Shown: positions 52,349-64,000 of the stretch, one piece after another
Layout: each line of letters begins with the position of its first letter
Position numbering within the stretch: position 1 is the first letter of the stretch
Assembly: GCA_030248135.1 (NCBI GenBank)
Contig: JASANC010001822.1
Coordinates: forward strand, 1-64,000
DNA from: Theristus sp. LFF4_11
Taxonomy: Eukaryota; Nematoda; Chromadorea; Monhysterida; Xyalidae
Reading direction: 5' to 3'
Length of the DNA: 64,000 nucleotides
Made by a program: the position numbers and the translations under genes
Notes under the pieces: generated by a model
Database searches by the model: none
The model's input: only the letters and a program-made list of their open reading frames with translations
Told to the model about the DNA's origin: nothing

Positions 52349-55300
52349 CGTTGACATCGCTCTCGAGTCACAATCTCGCTTTGGTTGATTGTATGCTTGA
52401 TTGGTCTGAAGTTTGAACGAATGCTAACTTTCAACTGCGTGCCACAGTTCAAAAAGTTCCAAGTAATGTAAAACACCAAAGTCCAATATAAAGAACTCGA
52501 AATGCAATGCAACGACCACTGCTGGAACTGAAACTTGATCTTTTCGAAACAAAAAACAAGCGTAAATGGATCTTGAGTTCAGAGTTCGCATGGTAGACAA
52601 GCAGGAACACTGTTAGCTCTCGGAAAATTTTAGCAGAATAAATAAGTTCTAGTTTGCTCTGGCAGTCTAGATTGGTGATAAGCATGCAAGCGAACGTGAC
52701 GAAACGCGAGTTTTTTCGGTAGCTCCTGCTGCCATATTGATTGATCTCCAAGACTTGCCTGATGTCGAACAAAAAAGCTGAATTTCAAAAATCGGGATGA
52801 CTCGTAAGCAAGGAATGGAGGCGTAAAATGAAAATATGAGGCGATTTTCAGCCTGTTTGTTGATATAACGCCAAAGGCATATTGGTTGTAAACAAACGGT
52901 TGCATGCAAACATTTTAGCGACTTTTCTGTCAATACGGAAATCCCATGCGCTTTTTTCTTGTTGGTTCGCCTGGTTTGACTGCGTGAAATGTTGACATAA
53001 GAACGGCCAAATAGACGATATTTCCTGGCGTTCTCTGATATAAAAACGGACAGATTTCCTTCACCTCCATTCATTTGACATTGAAATTAAAAATCGGAGC
53101 AGAAAGCCGGTGCCGTTTTTAGATAATTTAGTGGAAGAAAGCCATGCGTGGGACGGACGGATCACAAAATGAATTGTGCACGCAGCTGAAGCGTAACAAT
53201 AAAACTATTATGAATGATAAAAAAATTCAAAATTTTAGTGATGGTGTTATTTTCATTTTAGTGCAAATGAACACGTGGGATGACAAGGGTGCGCTCGGCA
53301 CACATGAAAACCGTGAGTTACAATTGAGTCGAATGACTTCCAACTTTTATGCATTCCATTATCAGCTATAGATGATGTCAATGTAAAACAAACATTGCTT
53401 GAACGATCGATTCAACTGATGTGCAGACAGCGTGTTCTGTTCGTTCCGTTGGCGAGGTTTGGAGTTCCTTATTCCAAGTCGTCGTTGTTGGTGGCTCTGT
53501 CAGTGTCAGACGTGCAGAATTCATTTTGTTGTGGCCTGCTGATTAGAACCTATCAATACAGAAACGACGTCACAGTCATCGAGCAAGAACACAATTTTTG
53601 TAATAACTTCGCGTTCCAGAGGTCCAGACTTCAGATGGTTTTTTTTATTTTGAATGAGCTTTTAAAAGATCAGTCAAGCGAATGTGAAGTGAAGCTGAGC
53701 AAAAGGAGCCAAACAGCGACTGAGAATTTCCGGCACCTTAGAACACAACATTTGATTAATTCACTTTTGTGGTGCTGAGCTTTGTTTTTTTAGATGCACA
53801 TGGGTGATTGTGCAATAAATAAATCAGCAACTCGTGTAAATTTTGTTTCGACCAGAAAGCAATGACGCGCATTTGATGATAAGTTATGGGTACGGTTTAC
53901 TAGTGTATACAACGTGATGAGCAAATTTGAATTCATTGTTATTTCTGTGGTGTGGTGTTTCACTTCATGTTTCAGCTTTTGTTGGGGGAAATGTGTTGTG
54001 TTGTGTTTGGTAAAGGGTATCTGACGAGCTGAGATTGGTTGAAACACTTCAACGATCATCGATAATAATTGAAAAATTGACACAATCGCTTGGCATAAAC
54101 TAACACTGAACTGCTTTTGAATCACAGTTTTCACTTTTTCAACATCACAGTCGCAACATAAACAGATACCCATGTTTATTTATTATTGGGCTTTGCCAGG
54201 CTGCAATATGAGTTGTTTTCAAATGTCACGTGAAGCACGATTTTCGCCGCCTGTATGCGAGCAAAACAGCTACTGTTTCTTTGTGTGAACGTTTTTTGTT
54301 CAACTTTTTAAAGATTACTGGTAGTTTTCAATTTTTTATGCGCATTTTAGAAGTTTCGTTTGTCCTTTTTTGGAGTGTTTGTTTTGTTTGTCCTTTTTTG
54401 GAGTGTTTGAACTTTAAAAAATATATAGTCCTACGAACCGATTGGGTCATCTAAACCAAGCGCATGACAAGTCATCATTTTGTACTGGTTTGTTGTGCGA
54501 TGTTTGGTCGTCATTTTGACACTTGTTCAATTTCATTTCTTTTTGTGCGCAGTTGTGCGACCACTGCATTGCTGAAGGGTTCAAGAATCGATTGAAGGCT
54601 GAACAGAGCCGCAGTTTTGCCATGCGAGTGGGCGTACAATTGTATGTTCGTTGCTTTGGTGGCAATGCAGACAGGATAGAGCCGTACGTTTGTGTGTGTG
54701 TCTGTGTAGCGTGTGTGTGTGTTTGAATTGCCAGGCCCTTTGCCACATGCCACATCCAATGCACATGTGTTTTCGATGCAGAATAAAACAGCCAGCAAAT
54801 TTCGGCTGTCTGTTGTATTCTCGCTGCCTCTCTTTCTAGCTCACACATTCTACGCGTTTGCTCGACTAAAATGTAGGCTAAAGCTTCAGCTACAGGCTAT
54901 AGTAAAACCATGCACTATAGTAAAATGTGAAACGCACACCACATTGTGCACGTACGTGCATTTCCTGACTCTTTCTGCAGTTTAGTACAAGAGGCTTCAA
55001 CGGAACGTGCTAAATGTGACGTAGCCCAGCAGGCAGTGTATTCGTAACGATATTTCATTGGTGAAAATGTTTACGTAAGCGCATGTTGTGTTGCGTTATT
55101 GACGTTTAGCTGGATAAGTTTCAACAGTTTTTCACGTGTACAATGTCTCGCTAAAGTTTTCAAAGTTTGTGTTACGGAAAATCCTTTCGGAGTCACCACA
55201 TGCAATTCATTTTTATGCGCATGTAAAACCTGCTTGGATTGGCGAATTTTTCGGCTGACTTGTCTAACTTAAGTCATATTTTTTTCGCCCGCATTCAACT

Positions 55301-58115
55301 TGCGTTTGCTTGTTTCTTCATTTTCCTCTCTTTTGTCTCAAACGTTAAAACTCGCCTTGTGTTGAAAAAAGCATAAGATTAGACATCAGCCGTCACTTCG
55401 TCTTCACTGCGCTGCTTTTTTGAATTTTCATGTTATGGCATGTAAAAAAAGTTCAGCAAGTTGCACTTTCGATATTTCGCTGCATCGTTCAGGAAGTTTC
55501 AATGTGGCTTTAGCTTTTCAACAAACAGTTCAAGATATTATACTCTGCGTGTTGTCCGTGTAGTGTGTACCACACACCACAACACACTGGAAAACTTTTT
55601 AAACAGAGGCGTTAAAGGGTGTGAGAGACGTTTGGGCTGATGCTTGTGGTTGCTGCAGTTGCAGAAGTGAAACACGTCAATTTTCGTTCACAGCTGGTTT
55701 TTGAACATAATGGAGACAAAGTTTCAAATGAGTAAAACACATATAAAGTGTGATGATTTGCTATGGTGGTGATGGTGGCATACACACATACACGCATCTA
55801 ACTTGCAAAGTCAAACGCTTAAAATTATTTCTCCAACTAGCAATGTTTCCAGCACTTTTCCAAGTTCACTTAAATCCAATACATCTGATTTCTTGCAAAC
55901 GTGCTAGTTTTTTAGTGAACCGTATGTCTGCACTCTCTGTCTCTTTATGCATCACAGAGGTAGCAAAGCAATGACACTTTATGACAAAGGCAAATCCCAG
56001 TTCACAAGTTTGTGTGTGTGTGGTCGGTTTGTTCTGCATCAGCAGCGTCCGGATTTTGTTCAAACAGTTTAGACCGGACTGTTTGTTAAAACTGGGCACG
56101 TATTTTGTCACAGCGGTTTTGTTTGTGCAGCACGCTCCACACGTTCTCTTGCAGTGCAACAGTCAAAAATTCACACGCATTTTCAACTTTTTTTTGCAGT
56201 TTTTGTCACACTCAGAATTTTTTTTGCAGTTTCCAATTATCAGATAGCTTTGTTTGTATTTCACGTTTCACGATAATTAACGGGTAAACCACTTCACATT
56301 TTTATCTTGGTTGCTCATGCACAAGCACGCAATCACGAATCATGTGAAATCAATCGATTTTTATTGCAGTTTTCGGGCATGCCATGTGATTTTTACGAAG
56401 GCAGTCTCGTGCATGCAGCATGCAGCACCTGAAATATGCTACATGGCCGACCTTTTTCGGGACGAGATTTGTCATTTGAAAAACTGTTCGTGAAACCAGT
56501 GAACAATATCTCACTGTTCCCACGATTTTTTCCATTCTCTTCTGACTTTTTTCGTTCATTTCCAGCTGCAATAGAAAGTTTTAGAAACTAACGCCTCTGG
56601 CCAGCATGGCGGTTTCGCTAATATTGTCAAAGAAATTACTGGTCCGTAAAATTTACAATCCTGTCAGATCACGGGAAGGGTGTATGAATCTTTCGGCGTG
56701 CGTTTTTCGAAATCCGCACCGAATTCGCCTGATGTCCATTGTGGCCCGACCTTCGTGCAGCTCGTGACACAATGTTACATGCGGCACTGTTCTGGATATG
56801 TGCATTTTTTCTATTATCACGTTCATTCGTTTGCGTCTCTGTCTATCAAAAGAGAAAAAATACACTGGAAACACCGTGTCAAAGAAAGGATATATTCTTC
56901 CTTGATGTGTCTTTCTGCTTGCATTGTTCTGGAGTCCTGTGATCTTCTTTCTGGTGCCTTTGTTTCTTTTTTAGTGCTTTTGTTCGTAATACGACGACAT
57001 TAGTGGCGAATCAAAATCACTGGAAACACGAAGATACACCAGTGGTGGTCAGATGTGTGAACATTCATTCTCCTTTTTTTCCGAGATGGCCGGTTGTTCC
57101 AAACCGCAACTCTGCGAGCTAACAATGCATTGCTTTCCATTTTTTTTCATGTTGGCCACCACACAACCAAAAAAGTGCTTTTGCAGTCGATTTGCGTGTT
57201 GAAATTGAATGAAAATGCAAATTTCACCACATTCTGCTGTATGTTTTTCTCTTAAAGCAGCATTTGCGTGGTGGTTGTACCGCATTATGCATTATTTTAT
57301 TCTACTTTTGAAAACATTCAATTTTTTGATCGATACATCGTCGTTTTTCATAAAGTCACATGTATTTTATTTTCACATTGCTTCCTGCGCTCCTTTCGCT
57401 CATCCAGATTGGTGGTCTCTCTCTCTCGCTCTCTGTTCACGTGATTATACCCGTTCGTTGTTTTTTGCTTTGTAGTGTTCGCTTTTCAATCGTCAAGTTT
57501 CCTTAGCTTTTTATGTTCAAGTCAGCGCGGACGTTCGTTGCTTTTGTTGTTTTTTGCTTGTTTCTCTTGTTCACGTGCAACGCATAATTTCAACGTTTAA
57601 AAACTTCGTTATTTATCACCAAACTAAATAAATTTGTTTTTGTCTGAGCGGTGGTATGCTACATTTGGCATTTTCTGTGAGCACTTTGCCTTTTTTGGTT
57701 CGTGTCAGGTTCATCATGTCGTATTTGTAGCTGTGGTTTAAAAAAACTCCTCAAGGGTTGCCATGACGTTTGTTGAACCAAATGGATTTTCAGATCACCA
57801 AACACACATCAAAAGCAGCCGTTTAACGAACCCGCTTGTAAATACCGCCAGCCCTATATTGAACATATTATATTTGCTACTGTACATATTTTGCAATTAT
57901 AATCTTACAAAAATATTCAATTGTACAAAAACCACTCGAGGACTTTCAAATTCGAAAACCCTGCCAACAACTGTATTTATTGCCATTGATTGAGTGCTCT
58001 TTAAAAAATCAAAAAGAATCTTTCATTTCTGATCAAATTCGTTGTGCGAGTTTCAAAAACCCGCTAAAGCATATTCGTACCAAAGACGTTGAAGAAACAA
58101 AAACGTCAACGCAAG
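52349..58115. other. Gene-poor stretch between the peptide gene and the LIR gene
   Basis: No exon chain was found in 5.8 kb on either strand. The longest plus-strand frame (53395-53778, 127 residues) and the minus-strand frame 53074-52667 show no domain and no good flanking splice sites. GT- and CT-rich tracts occur near 54691-54723 and 57418-57438. Regulatory sequence or undetected small exons are possible. Confidence 0.45.
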
Positions 58116-60316
58116 ATGCTGAATGGATTCGTCGATTACTTCTTTGGTCGTGGTGATCAATCGAACGAGTGCGTTGCGGACAGCAACGGCGCGCTGCCTT
58201 TGAACGGGTCCAATGAAAACAACAACGACACAAACAAGGCTGTGAACTCTGATGATGCTAACTCACCAAATAAAACGGTTGCCAAATCACAACCTCAGGA
58301 ACACGAACCGCTGTGCGACAAAACGATAGATGATGGAGACTGGATATTGGTCGAGGGTGCGTTTCGCAAATTTTGCCGTTTTTTCTTTAGTTATTGAGTG
58401 ACCGACCAGTCATCATGCACACTTAACCTTTAAATTATAGGCTATCCGCTGATTGGTTGGTAATCATGTAATGCATGCTTGCTGGGAAGAAAAGACTAAG
58501 AACTGCACAGCACGCATCACGTTGACATTATCACCAACCAATCATCTGATAGCTTATAATTTAGAGTTCAACTTTACCTGCAGGCTGCAGGTTGCATGAG
58601 TGAGCACTACTGCAGTGTAGGTATTTCAAATGAAGCCTACTTCTCAAAATGCTAAGTTATTTGGAAATTTTGTCTGTTCGGGTTTGTTGGCCAACCAACG
58701 ATGCCAAAAACGCTTCGCTGTTTCTAAATTGTTTTTTTTTTACTTTTGACGAGTCTCTGCTAAGCATCGTGGTACAGACGACACAAAATATAATATACGG
58801 ACAAGCTGCTGCCAGCTAGGATGCAGCTTGTTGCCATGCCGCACGCAAGCTGTCAACAGTGAAGTCCGTCGGGTTTGCTTCATCACAGTCGTGTGTTTCA
58901 AAGTCACAAAATTATTGTGCATTGTCCAGTTCCTTCCTTAAACAACACTATGGCCACCGCACCACAGCCACCGAGCAAAGGCAAGTCGTCACAGTCAATT
59001 ACAAGATGTTGACTCGACTAAATATTTATTCATAAAGAAATCAGACGTTCTTTATCCACCAGCTGGCCTCAAACTCGCAAAAACGCCAGCATGGTGTCTG
59101 GTGCTACATTGACGGTCAAATTACTAATCAGCGTTGTTCAATTGGATTGTAGCCAGTCAGTGAACTATTGAAACAGGAACCGTTTTTAGAGGAATCCTCT
59201 ACCGGTCGTTCATCGCCAGTGTTGGTGGCCGAACCGAAAGTTGAGTCGGTTGCCGGTGACGGCTGGGACACGGACAGCACGCAGGACACGAGCGACTCAG
59301 CGGCCGCTGCTGCTGCAACGCCGTTCACTGAACGACCCAACCGACCGGTGCGACTGCGTGCGACGCCTGGCGCTGTGGCACACATCATGTTCAGGTGGGT
59401 GGCACGGCTAGGGCAGTGCGCTGGCACACATGTTCAGGTGGGTGGCACGGCTAGGGCAGTGCGCTGGCACACATGTTCAGGTGGGTGGCACGGCTAGGGC
59501 AGTGCGCTGGCACAATGAGGGGGGGAGGCAGTGCGCTGGCACACATGTTCAGGTGGGTGGCACGGCTAGGGCAGTGCGCTGGCACACATGTTCAGGTGGG
59601 TGGCACGGCTAGGGCAGTGCGCTGGCACACATGTTCAGGTGGGTGGCACGGCTAGGGCAGTGCGCTGGCACACATGTTCAGGTGGGTGGCACGGCTAGGG
59701 CAGTGCGCTGGCACACATGTTCAGGTGGGTGGCACGGCTAGGGCAGTGCGCTGGCACACATGTTCAGGTGGACAGTAACTTGTGCGAGCCTGATAGACTG
59801 TGAGTTTTGAGACGCCTGTATTTCACCTTTGATGAGCTACCTTTGATAACACCAAATGCAACAGCTTGCTGTAAGAGCCACTGTAGCCCCGCAGTGTAGT
59901 TTATATTTAATGTTTAATGCACAGCTAAAGCTACATTGTACTAGTCAATTGTAAGTCAGATCTAAAAAGGGGACAGACATGAAAATTTTGTGGGCCGCAA
60001 TTGTTCATGCCGCGACACTCCGACCGCTATTGTACATTAACCGAAAACCGTCCCATCTTGATGGTAATTTCAATACGTTTCACAAAAAGCCACCAAACAA
60101 TTTCGAATTTGCAGCGATTCGGCGGTTGTTGACGGAAAGCAGCTGCGTGCACAGCAGCAGGCCTGCCAGCTGGAGCACACGAGCCACTGGTCTCAGGGTA
60201 AGCTGCGTCGTGCCAACCTGGCCAGCATGCAGCCACCGACGAAGAAGGCCAAGACACGCAAGCAACGCGTCAACCAGCTCAACTCGGGCGCCTGTAACGA
60301 TCGCAAATCACAGTAA
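58116..60316 (+). CDS. Tumor protein p53-inducible nuclear protein-like (TP53INP/DOR) candidate
   Basis: Four exons join in phase: 58116-58356, 58930-58980, 59157-59394 and 60115-60316, giving 243 residues (TP53INP1 is 240). The N-terminus MLNGFVDYFFGRG and the acidic LC3-interacting motif DDGDWILVE resemble TP53INP proteins, which shuttle between nucleus and autophagosomes and bind ATG8-family proteins. The middle holds an acidic Ser/Asp run and an Ala tract; the C-terminal exon is basic (KLRRANL, PPTKKAKTRKQR) and may carry a nuclear signal. The C-terminal match to TP53INP is weak, so the family call is tentative. Intron 2 has a GC donor (AAAG|GCAAGT). Intron 3 begins with a minisatellite that repeats the donor site. 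AATAAA at 60357 fits the 3' end. Confidence 0.6.
58421..58575. mobile_element. MITE family A copy 2
   Basis: Inverted-repeat element sharing AAATTATAGGCTATC and GCTGATTGGTTGG with the copy at 23400-23566. The right arm is the complement with a few changes (CCAACCAATCATCTGATAGC). It lies in intron 1 of the LIR-containing gene. Confidence 0.75.
59392..59764 (+). repeat. 43-bp minisatellite repeating an exon/intron junction
   Basis: Seven 43-bp units plus one 72-bp variant unit, each starting CAGGTGGGTGGCACGGCTAG and ending GCTGGCACACATGTT. The array starts at the last bases of exon 3 of the LIR gene. Each unit therefore repeats a copy of the exon end and its donor CAG|GTGGGT. A ninth CAG|GTGG stands at 59765. 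Confidence 0.95.
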
Positions 60317-62638
60317 CACCTTTGCGCAGTTCGTGCAAAATTGTACGATAAACTGAAATAAAGGACGGTTTCTGCTGAATGGGTCCAGAATAATCGCACG
60401 ATTTTGCATGAACACTTGTAGGCATGAACAATTGCAACGTTATTTATACTTGTAGGCTGGATTTCTTTTTTTTCGCATTTTGGGCTTATTTCAACGCAAG
60501 CAAGATTTTTGCACGTTTTATGGCACGTGTTTGTTGCTTTCTTCTGTAAATAATCGTCTATTGCGAGCTCGGTGTTTTCTCCATCCACTGCTTTATTCAG
60601 TGTCCTTGTCAAGTTCTTTTTTAATTATTCATTTTTAGGTACATGCACGCATCCGAAAATTTGTTTTTATGTTGCGTTACGTTTTCAACCGTTCGTACAT
60701 GCTATTACAATTATGTTTAGTGGCAAAAATGCTCCACGTGCTTTTAGTTTGGTCCGTTTCGTTTTGCAAGTCTTGTGTACATAGTTTTAAAAAAGCAAAA
60801 TGGGTAAAATTTTTCCCTTAATTTTTTGAAAACAAATGTGTTGTGGTGTTCACCTTGCAGAGTTGGGACACTGGTTCTGTAGTTTTTCGTTTGTACGTTC
60901 GTGGTTTGCGCTGAGCGCACAATATTTCTGTTTTTCATGATTTTCAAAATCCGTGTAATTCATTATTAATGAGTCAGAGAATGGTTGCAACAAAATTTGC
61001 TTTCACGTGTTTATTTAGAAATTTGGTTTTTATCGCATTCAAATTCTTTCAAAATTCGATTTCATGTGTGTGCATTTTATTTGAATCGCCGTACTGTATA
61101 GTAACGTACGATGGGTTTTTGATGCCACTTGTGTGTGATGACGAATAAAATAAAAAGGAAAAAACCGCAGAAATGCGTTTTACTCTCTGCAGGCATAAAT
61201 CTGAAAAAAATAATCGGAACAGTTTGGCCAAAACAATTTTTATGTAAATATAAATAATTAAAATAGCTTACAAAAACAAATGGTAATAAATATGGAACAA
61301 CAAGCGATAAACAAACCGAATGCTCTGAACAGAATGATTCGCTTTGTGGCAGAAAACAAAAAAGCGAACTGGAAATGTTTGAAATTGTTTGTGATAACAG
61401 ATACAACTCTGTTTTAGACAACAGAACAAAAAAAACGACAGCGCTTCAGTTGGGCTGGGCTGTGTATGCACCACAAAACAGAAAGTGAATAAGCTTTTTT
61501 ACATGGGAAATTTTGTGACAAAAAAACGCACGAAAATGAAGGAATCTTACACAAAGGACAATGGATGCACCAAAATAAATAATCAAAAAACTGCATCACC
61601 GAAAAAAAGAAACACAACGACAAAACACAATTCATATTTTTTTCCACTGACCATGATAAAAACGTGATATTATAATAACTGACAAAAGCAAAACTTCATT
61701 GATGGACCACAAAACAAAAATACGGAAATTTCAATCCAACTTGTGACTTGTCACCGAATATGCACAATTTATGCAATAAAATCGACCAGAGACAACGGAG
61801 CGGAAATCAGAACTCGAATGTGAACCAAGACTTAATGATAACAGTGACGATCAAAACTAAGTTTACAGTAATCAGCAGATCCACAACTTTACACGTCTAC
61901 AATCAAACATCACAAGAATGTGCTCGTTCCTTTTAGTTTTCAACAAAAAACGCTTGTAGTTGTAAACTGAACACCAACAAGAAGCTGATTTTAAGGCATT
62001 TCAATGAGCGGATGCAGCAGCGAACGACAAAACGGGACAACATGAATGTTGAAGAAAAAAGTTGGACTCACACAAGAAGCTATCAAATTTTATCTGACGA
62101 CTACAACACCAAAAATCACAGCGTGTGTCAGCAACACAAATCACCGCAAACTAATTGAGATGACCCTGCCAACATTCATGAAATACAGCGATATTAGTTT
62201 CCAAAATCATTACCGCGCTCTGGAATAAGCACTGACAAACGTCTCATCCGATAAAAATGATAAACGAGCAAAATTGATTGCTTTATTCATCAGTGCCAAA
62301 AAGCAACGAGCACCTCACATCAGCCATCACATTTTCTATAAACATCAAACGTCAGCGGTGGCATCTGAAACGAGATGCATGAAAAATGAGTCACACGTTG
62401 CAAAACACGCACCTCACTCACACCCGCCGCTGCCAGAACGAGCAATATAAAAAAGGTGGTTGATATGTTGGTATCACTACTTATGGAGTATCACTACTTA
62501 TCATTACTACCCTGTATTTTATTTTTTCAAATTACAGTAGTTTGGTCAGCCAATTTGTGAACAGCAAATGAAAGCTGTGTTGTGCTTTGTTTTCAATCTA
62601 AACGACGGCATTCATGAAACAGTACTTGTGACGCATAG
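60317..62638. other. Intergenic stretch between convergent genes
   Basis: AT-rich, with the poly(A) signal of the LIR gene at its left end. A TTTATT near 62280 could be the minus-strand poly(A) signal of the next gene. No coding region was found. Confidence 0.5.
60357..60362 (+). terminator. Polyadenylation signal AATAAA of the LIR gene
   Basis: AATAAA starts about 40 bases after the stop codon at 60314-60316, a fitting distance for a short 3' untranslated region. Confidence 0.6.
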
Positions 62639-63768
62639 CTACGCGTCACTAAATACGGCTTCATGAATGCGCGTAAAATCCTTCAACCAACCATGCGGCG
62701 CGACTTTGTGCGCGCGAACGGGAGGCTTTGCGAGCTGCGACTCGAAGCGCGCCGTCAAGTCCATCACTGATTTGCGTTTGCTGGCCGTCGAATCGGCTGA
62801 TTCGTCCACGGCGGCGTCGGCTGACTTTTCCGCTGCTGCCGCAGCCGCCGCTGACGCGCTCGTGAAATCTTCTGAAATTAGAAGCGGCTGTGCATTCGTC
62901 GAAACAAAGACAAGGGTGGTGGTTGAGAGTGACTCTTTGAGATACGCCAGACCGATGCTGCCGGCATCCGCATAGCCGCAGTTTCGCGGAGCTCGTTCTC
63001 GGCAGCCCACCACTTTGACCCCCAGGTCACGACTGATTTGGCGCAAATCACAACAACAAAACAACCAACAACAGATGTGTTATCATGCGTATGCGCGAGC
63101 GAGCAGAATGAACGGACAGCGTCACGTGTTGTATGAGCATTGTATGAATATCCCCTTTTTCAAATTTTTCTCCCTGCAGCAAGCAAAATCTAAGCCATAA
63201 TTTTTTGACCATAAAAAGGGTTAAATCAAAACAACAAATATCATTTTCGAACTCGGCGCATAGAGGCGGTTCGATTAATGCCAGATTTGACTCAATTTGA
63301 ACACTTTTTACAACTTGTGTCTGGAGGGTCGGTGTTCTGAAAAAGCCGATCTTGAAATCCGGTAGTTTTTTGGCCCACCCTGTATATGACTCCCATTTTT
63401 ATGCGTTCTTATTTCCCACATACCTCCTACACTTTTCACCACATTCCACCTTTAAAATGCGCAGAGAGCGCACATTTCTCCAATTACACCATGCTTGCTG
63501 CCAAGCCAAGTACTCGTTCGCTGCATGCACCTCCAGATTTACTGCCGACCATCGCGCGTGCCGTCTCGGCGGTGCCAGCAGCGGCATCATCGCCGTTGTT
63601 CGCATTGTTGTTATTCACGGCAGAGTCATCTACGCTGGTTGCGTTCGTCGCCGGCTGAGCAGTGCCGCGCGACAACTTCGGCCGCAGACGCACGCTGGCG
63701 CTCGGCAGGACGGCCGCTGCCATTGAAACAATGTTCAACGCATTGAAATGAACATCAATGGTGCTCAT
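62639..63768 (-). CDS. Hypothetical protein, two exons, function unknown
   Basis: Exons 63768-63531 and 62871-62639 join in phase (donor GGAG|GTGCAT, acceptor AATTTCAG) to give 156 residues. I do not recognise it. The N-terminal half has Asn runs and Ala-rich parts, and the second exon opens with an Ala tract and acidic repeats (EKSADAAVDESADS). It then has KRKSVMDLTARFESQLAK and a C-terminal part containing HGWLKDFTRIHEAVF, which looks like a conserved folded tail. No signal peptide or membrane span is visible. The ATG at 63768 was taken because it opens the frame, but another ATG lies 14 codons in and upstream exons are possible. Confidence 0.5.
63366..63382. mobile_element. Tip of a mariner-like element
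   Basis: TTTTTTGGCCCACCCTG followed by TA is the same terminus as the 912-bp element at 9364-10275. The sequence inward (GAAATCCGGTAG) differs, and no matching left end was found, so it is a remnant or a related family. It sits in the intron of the minus-strand hypothetical gene. Confidence 0.5.
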
Positions 63769-63809
63769 TCGCTGTCGTCTATTTCCATATCATATGCTAT
63801 GGATGTCGC

Positions 63810-64000
63810 GTCCGTGGCGTAGCGGTAGAACTTCGGCCTACAGTTCTGTAGGTACCGGGCTCGAGCCTCGCTGTGGACAAGACATACTAGTGGAAAATTA
63901 GAGTGACCAACGAACATCTAATGGTCTAATCCGTCCTGAGCCGAGGGTAAAATTGGGCTCGGGGCAGTTATTGCCCGTCTCCGCCGGAGTTTGGTACCTT
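63810..64000 (+). mobile_element. tRNA-derived SINE, cut by the window end
   Basis: The first 70 bases fold like a degenerate tRNA: GTCCGTG can pair with TGTGGAC, CCTAC...GTAGG forms an anticodon-like stem with a six-base loop, and internal promoter boxes are present (A box TGGCGTAGCGG at 63815-63825, B box GGCTCGAGCCT at 63858-63868). A non-tRNA body rich in GAGCCGAGGG/GGGCTCGGGG follows. The short anticodon loop and mismatches speak against a working tRNA. The 3' end is outside the window. Confidence 0.7.

Noticed and set aside
53395..53778. 127-residue plus-strand frame
   Set aside because: No recognisable family, no flanking acceptor/donor set and no upstream or downstream partner exon.
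59397..59655. Repeated frames through the minisatellite considered as a repeat protein
   Set aside because: The 43-bp period is not a multiple of three and stop codons (TAG in GGCTAGGG) close the frame within three units.
63810..63880. Functional tRNA gene
   Set aside because: Six-base anticodon loop, several stem mismatches and a SINE-like body directly downstream.

Overview
This is a window of animal nuclear DNA. Its genes are split into short exons with GT...AG introns (acceptors mostly TTTCAG or TGCAG), and joining the exons by phase gives metazoan proteins: NUDT21/CFIm25, a Scratch-type zinc-finger factor, USP10, SLC25A46, IER3IP1/Yos1 and MAEA, plus a probable TP53INP-like protein. There are no operons of bacterial type and no CRISPR. 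The repeat content and intron style suggest an invertebrate, possibly an ecdysozoan such as a nematode relative. The lineage is inferred, not shown.

Layout: NUDT21 (+, 586-7227) has a last intron of about 5 kb and a terminal exon coding only seven residues. Scratch (+, 9095-12264) carries a 912-bp Tc1/mariner-like non-autonomous element in its first coding intron. USP10 (-, 23102-16005) is convergent with Scratch and has a long Gln-rich N-terminus. From about 23.4 to 43.85 kb lies a repeat-dominated block interrupted by one gene, an unrecognised six-exon gene (+, 32066-33449). The block holds poly-C/poly-G runs, a 546-bp tandem duplication, a 1,550-bp Mutator-like palindrome with a 9-bp target-site duplication (TSD), a roughly 3-kb tandem segmental duplication, six hAT-like MITEs with 8-bp TSDs (some nested), and a small LTR element with identical 141-bp LTRs. 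Immediately after it come SLC25A46 (43968-47230), IER3IP1 (47932-48370) and MAEA (48559-51290), all on + and closely spaced. On the minus strand at 52348-51990 is a two-exon gene for a 62-residue secreted, probably amidated peptide. A four-exon LIR-containing gene (58116-60316) has a minisatellite built from its own splice donor. A two-exon minus-strand gene of unknown function (63768-62639) and the start of a tRNA-derived SINE finish the window.

The genes do not form one pathway. NUDT21 acts in 3'-end processing, USP10 and MAEA in ubiquitin metabolism, SLC25A46 at the mitochondrial outer membrane, IER3IP1 in ER-Golgi traffic, Scratch in neural transcription and the LIR protein probably in autophagy/nuclear signalling. 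All exon models were built by hand from reading frame, splice sites and remembered family sequence, so exact borders need transcript evidence.
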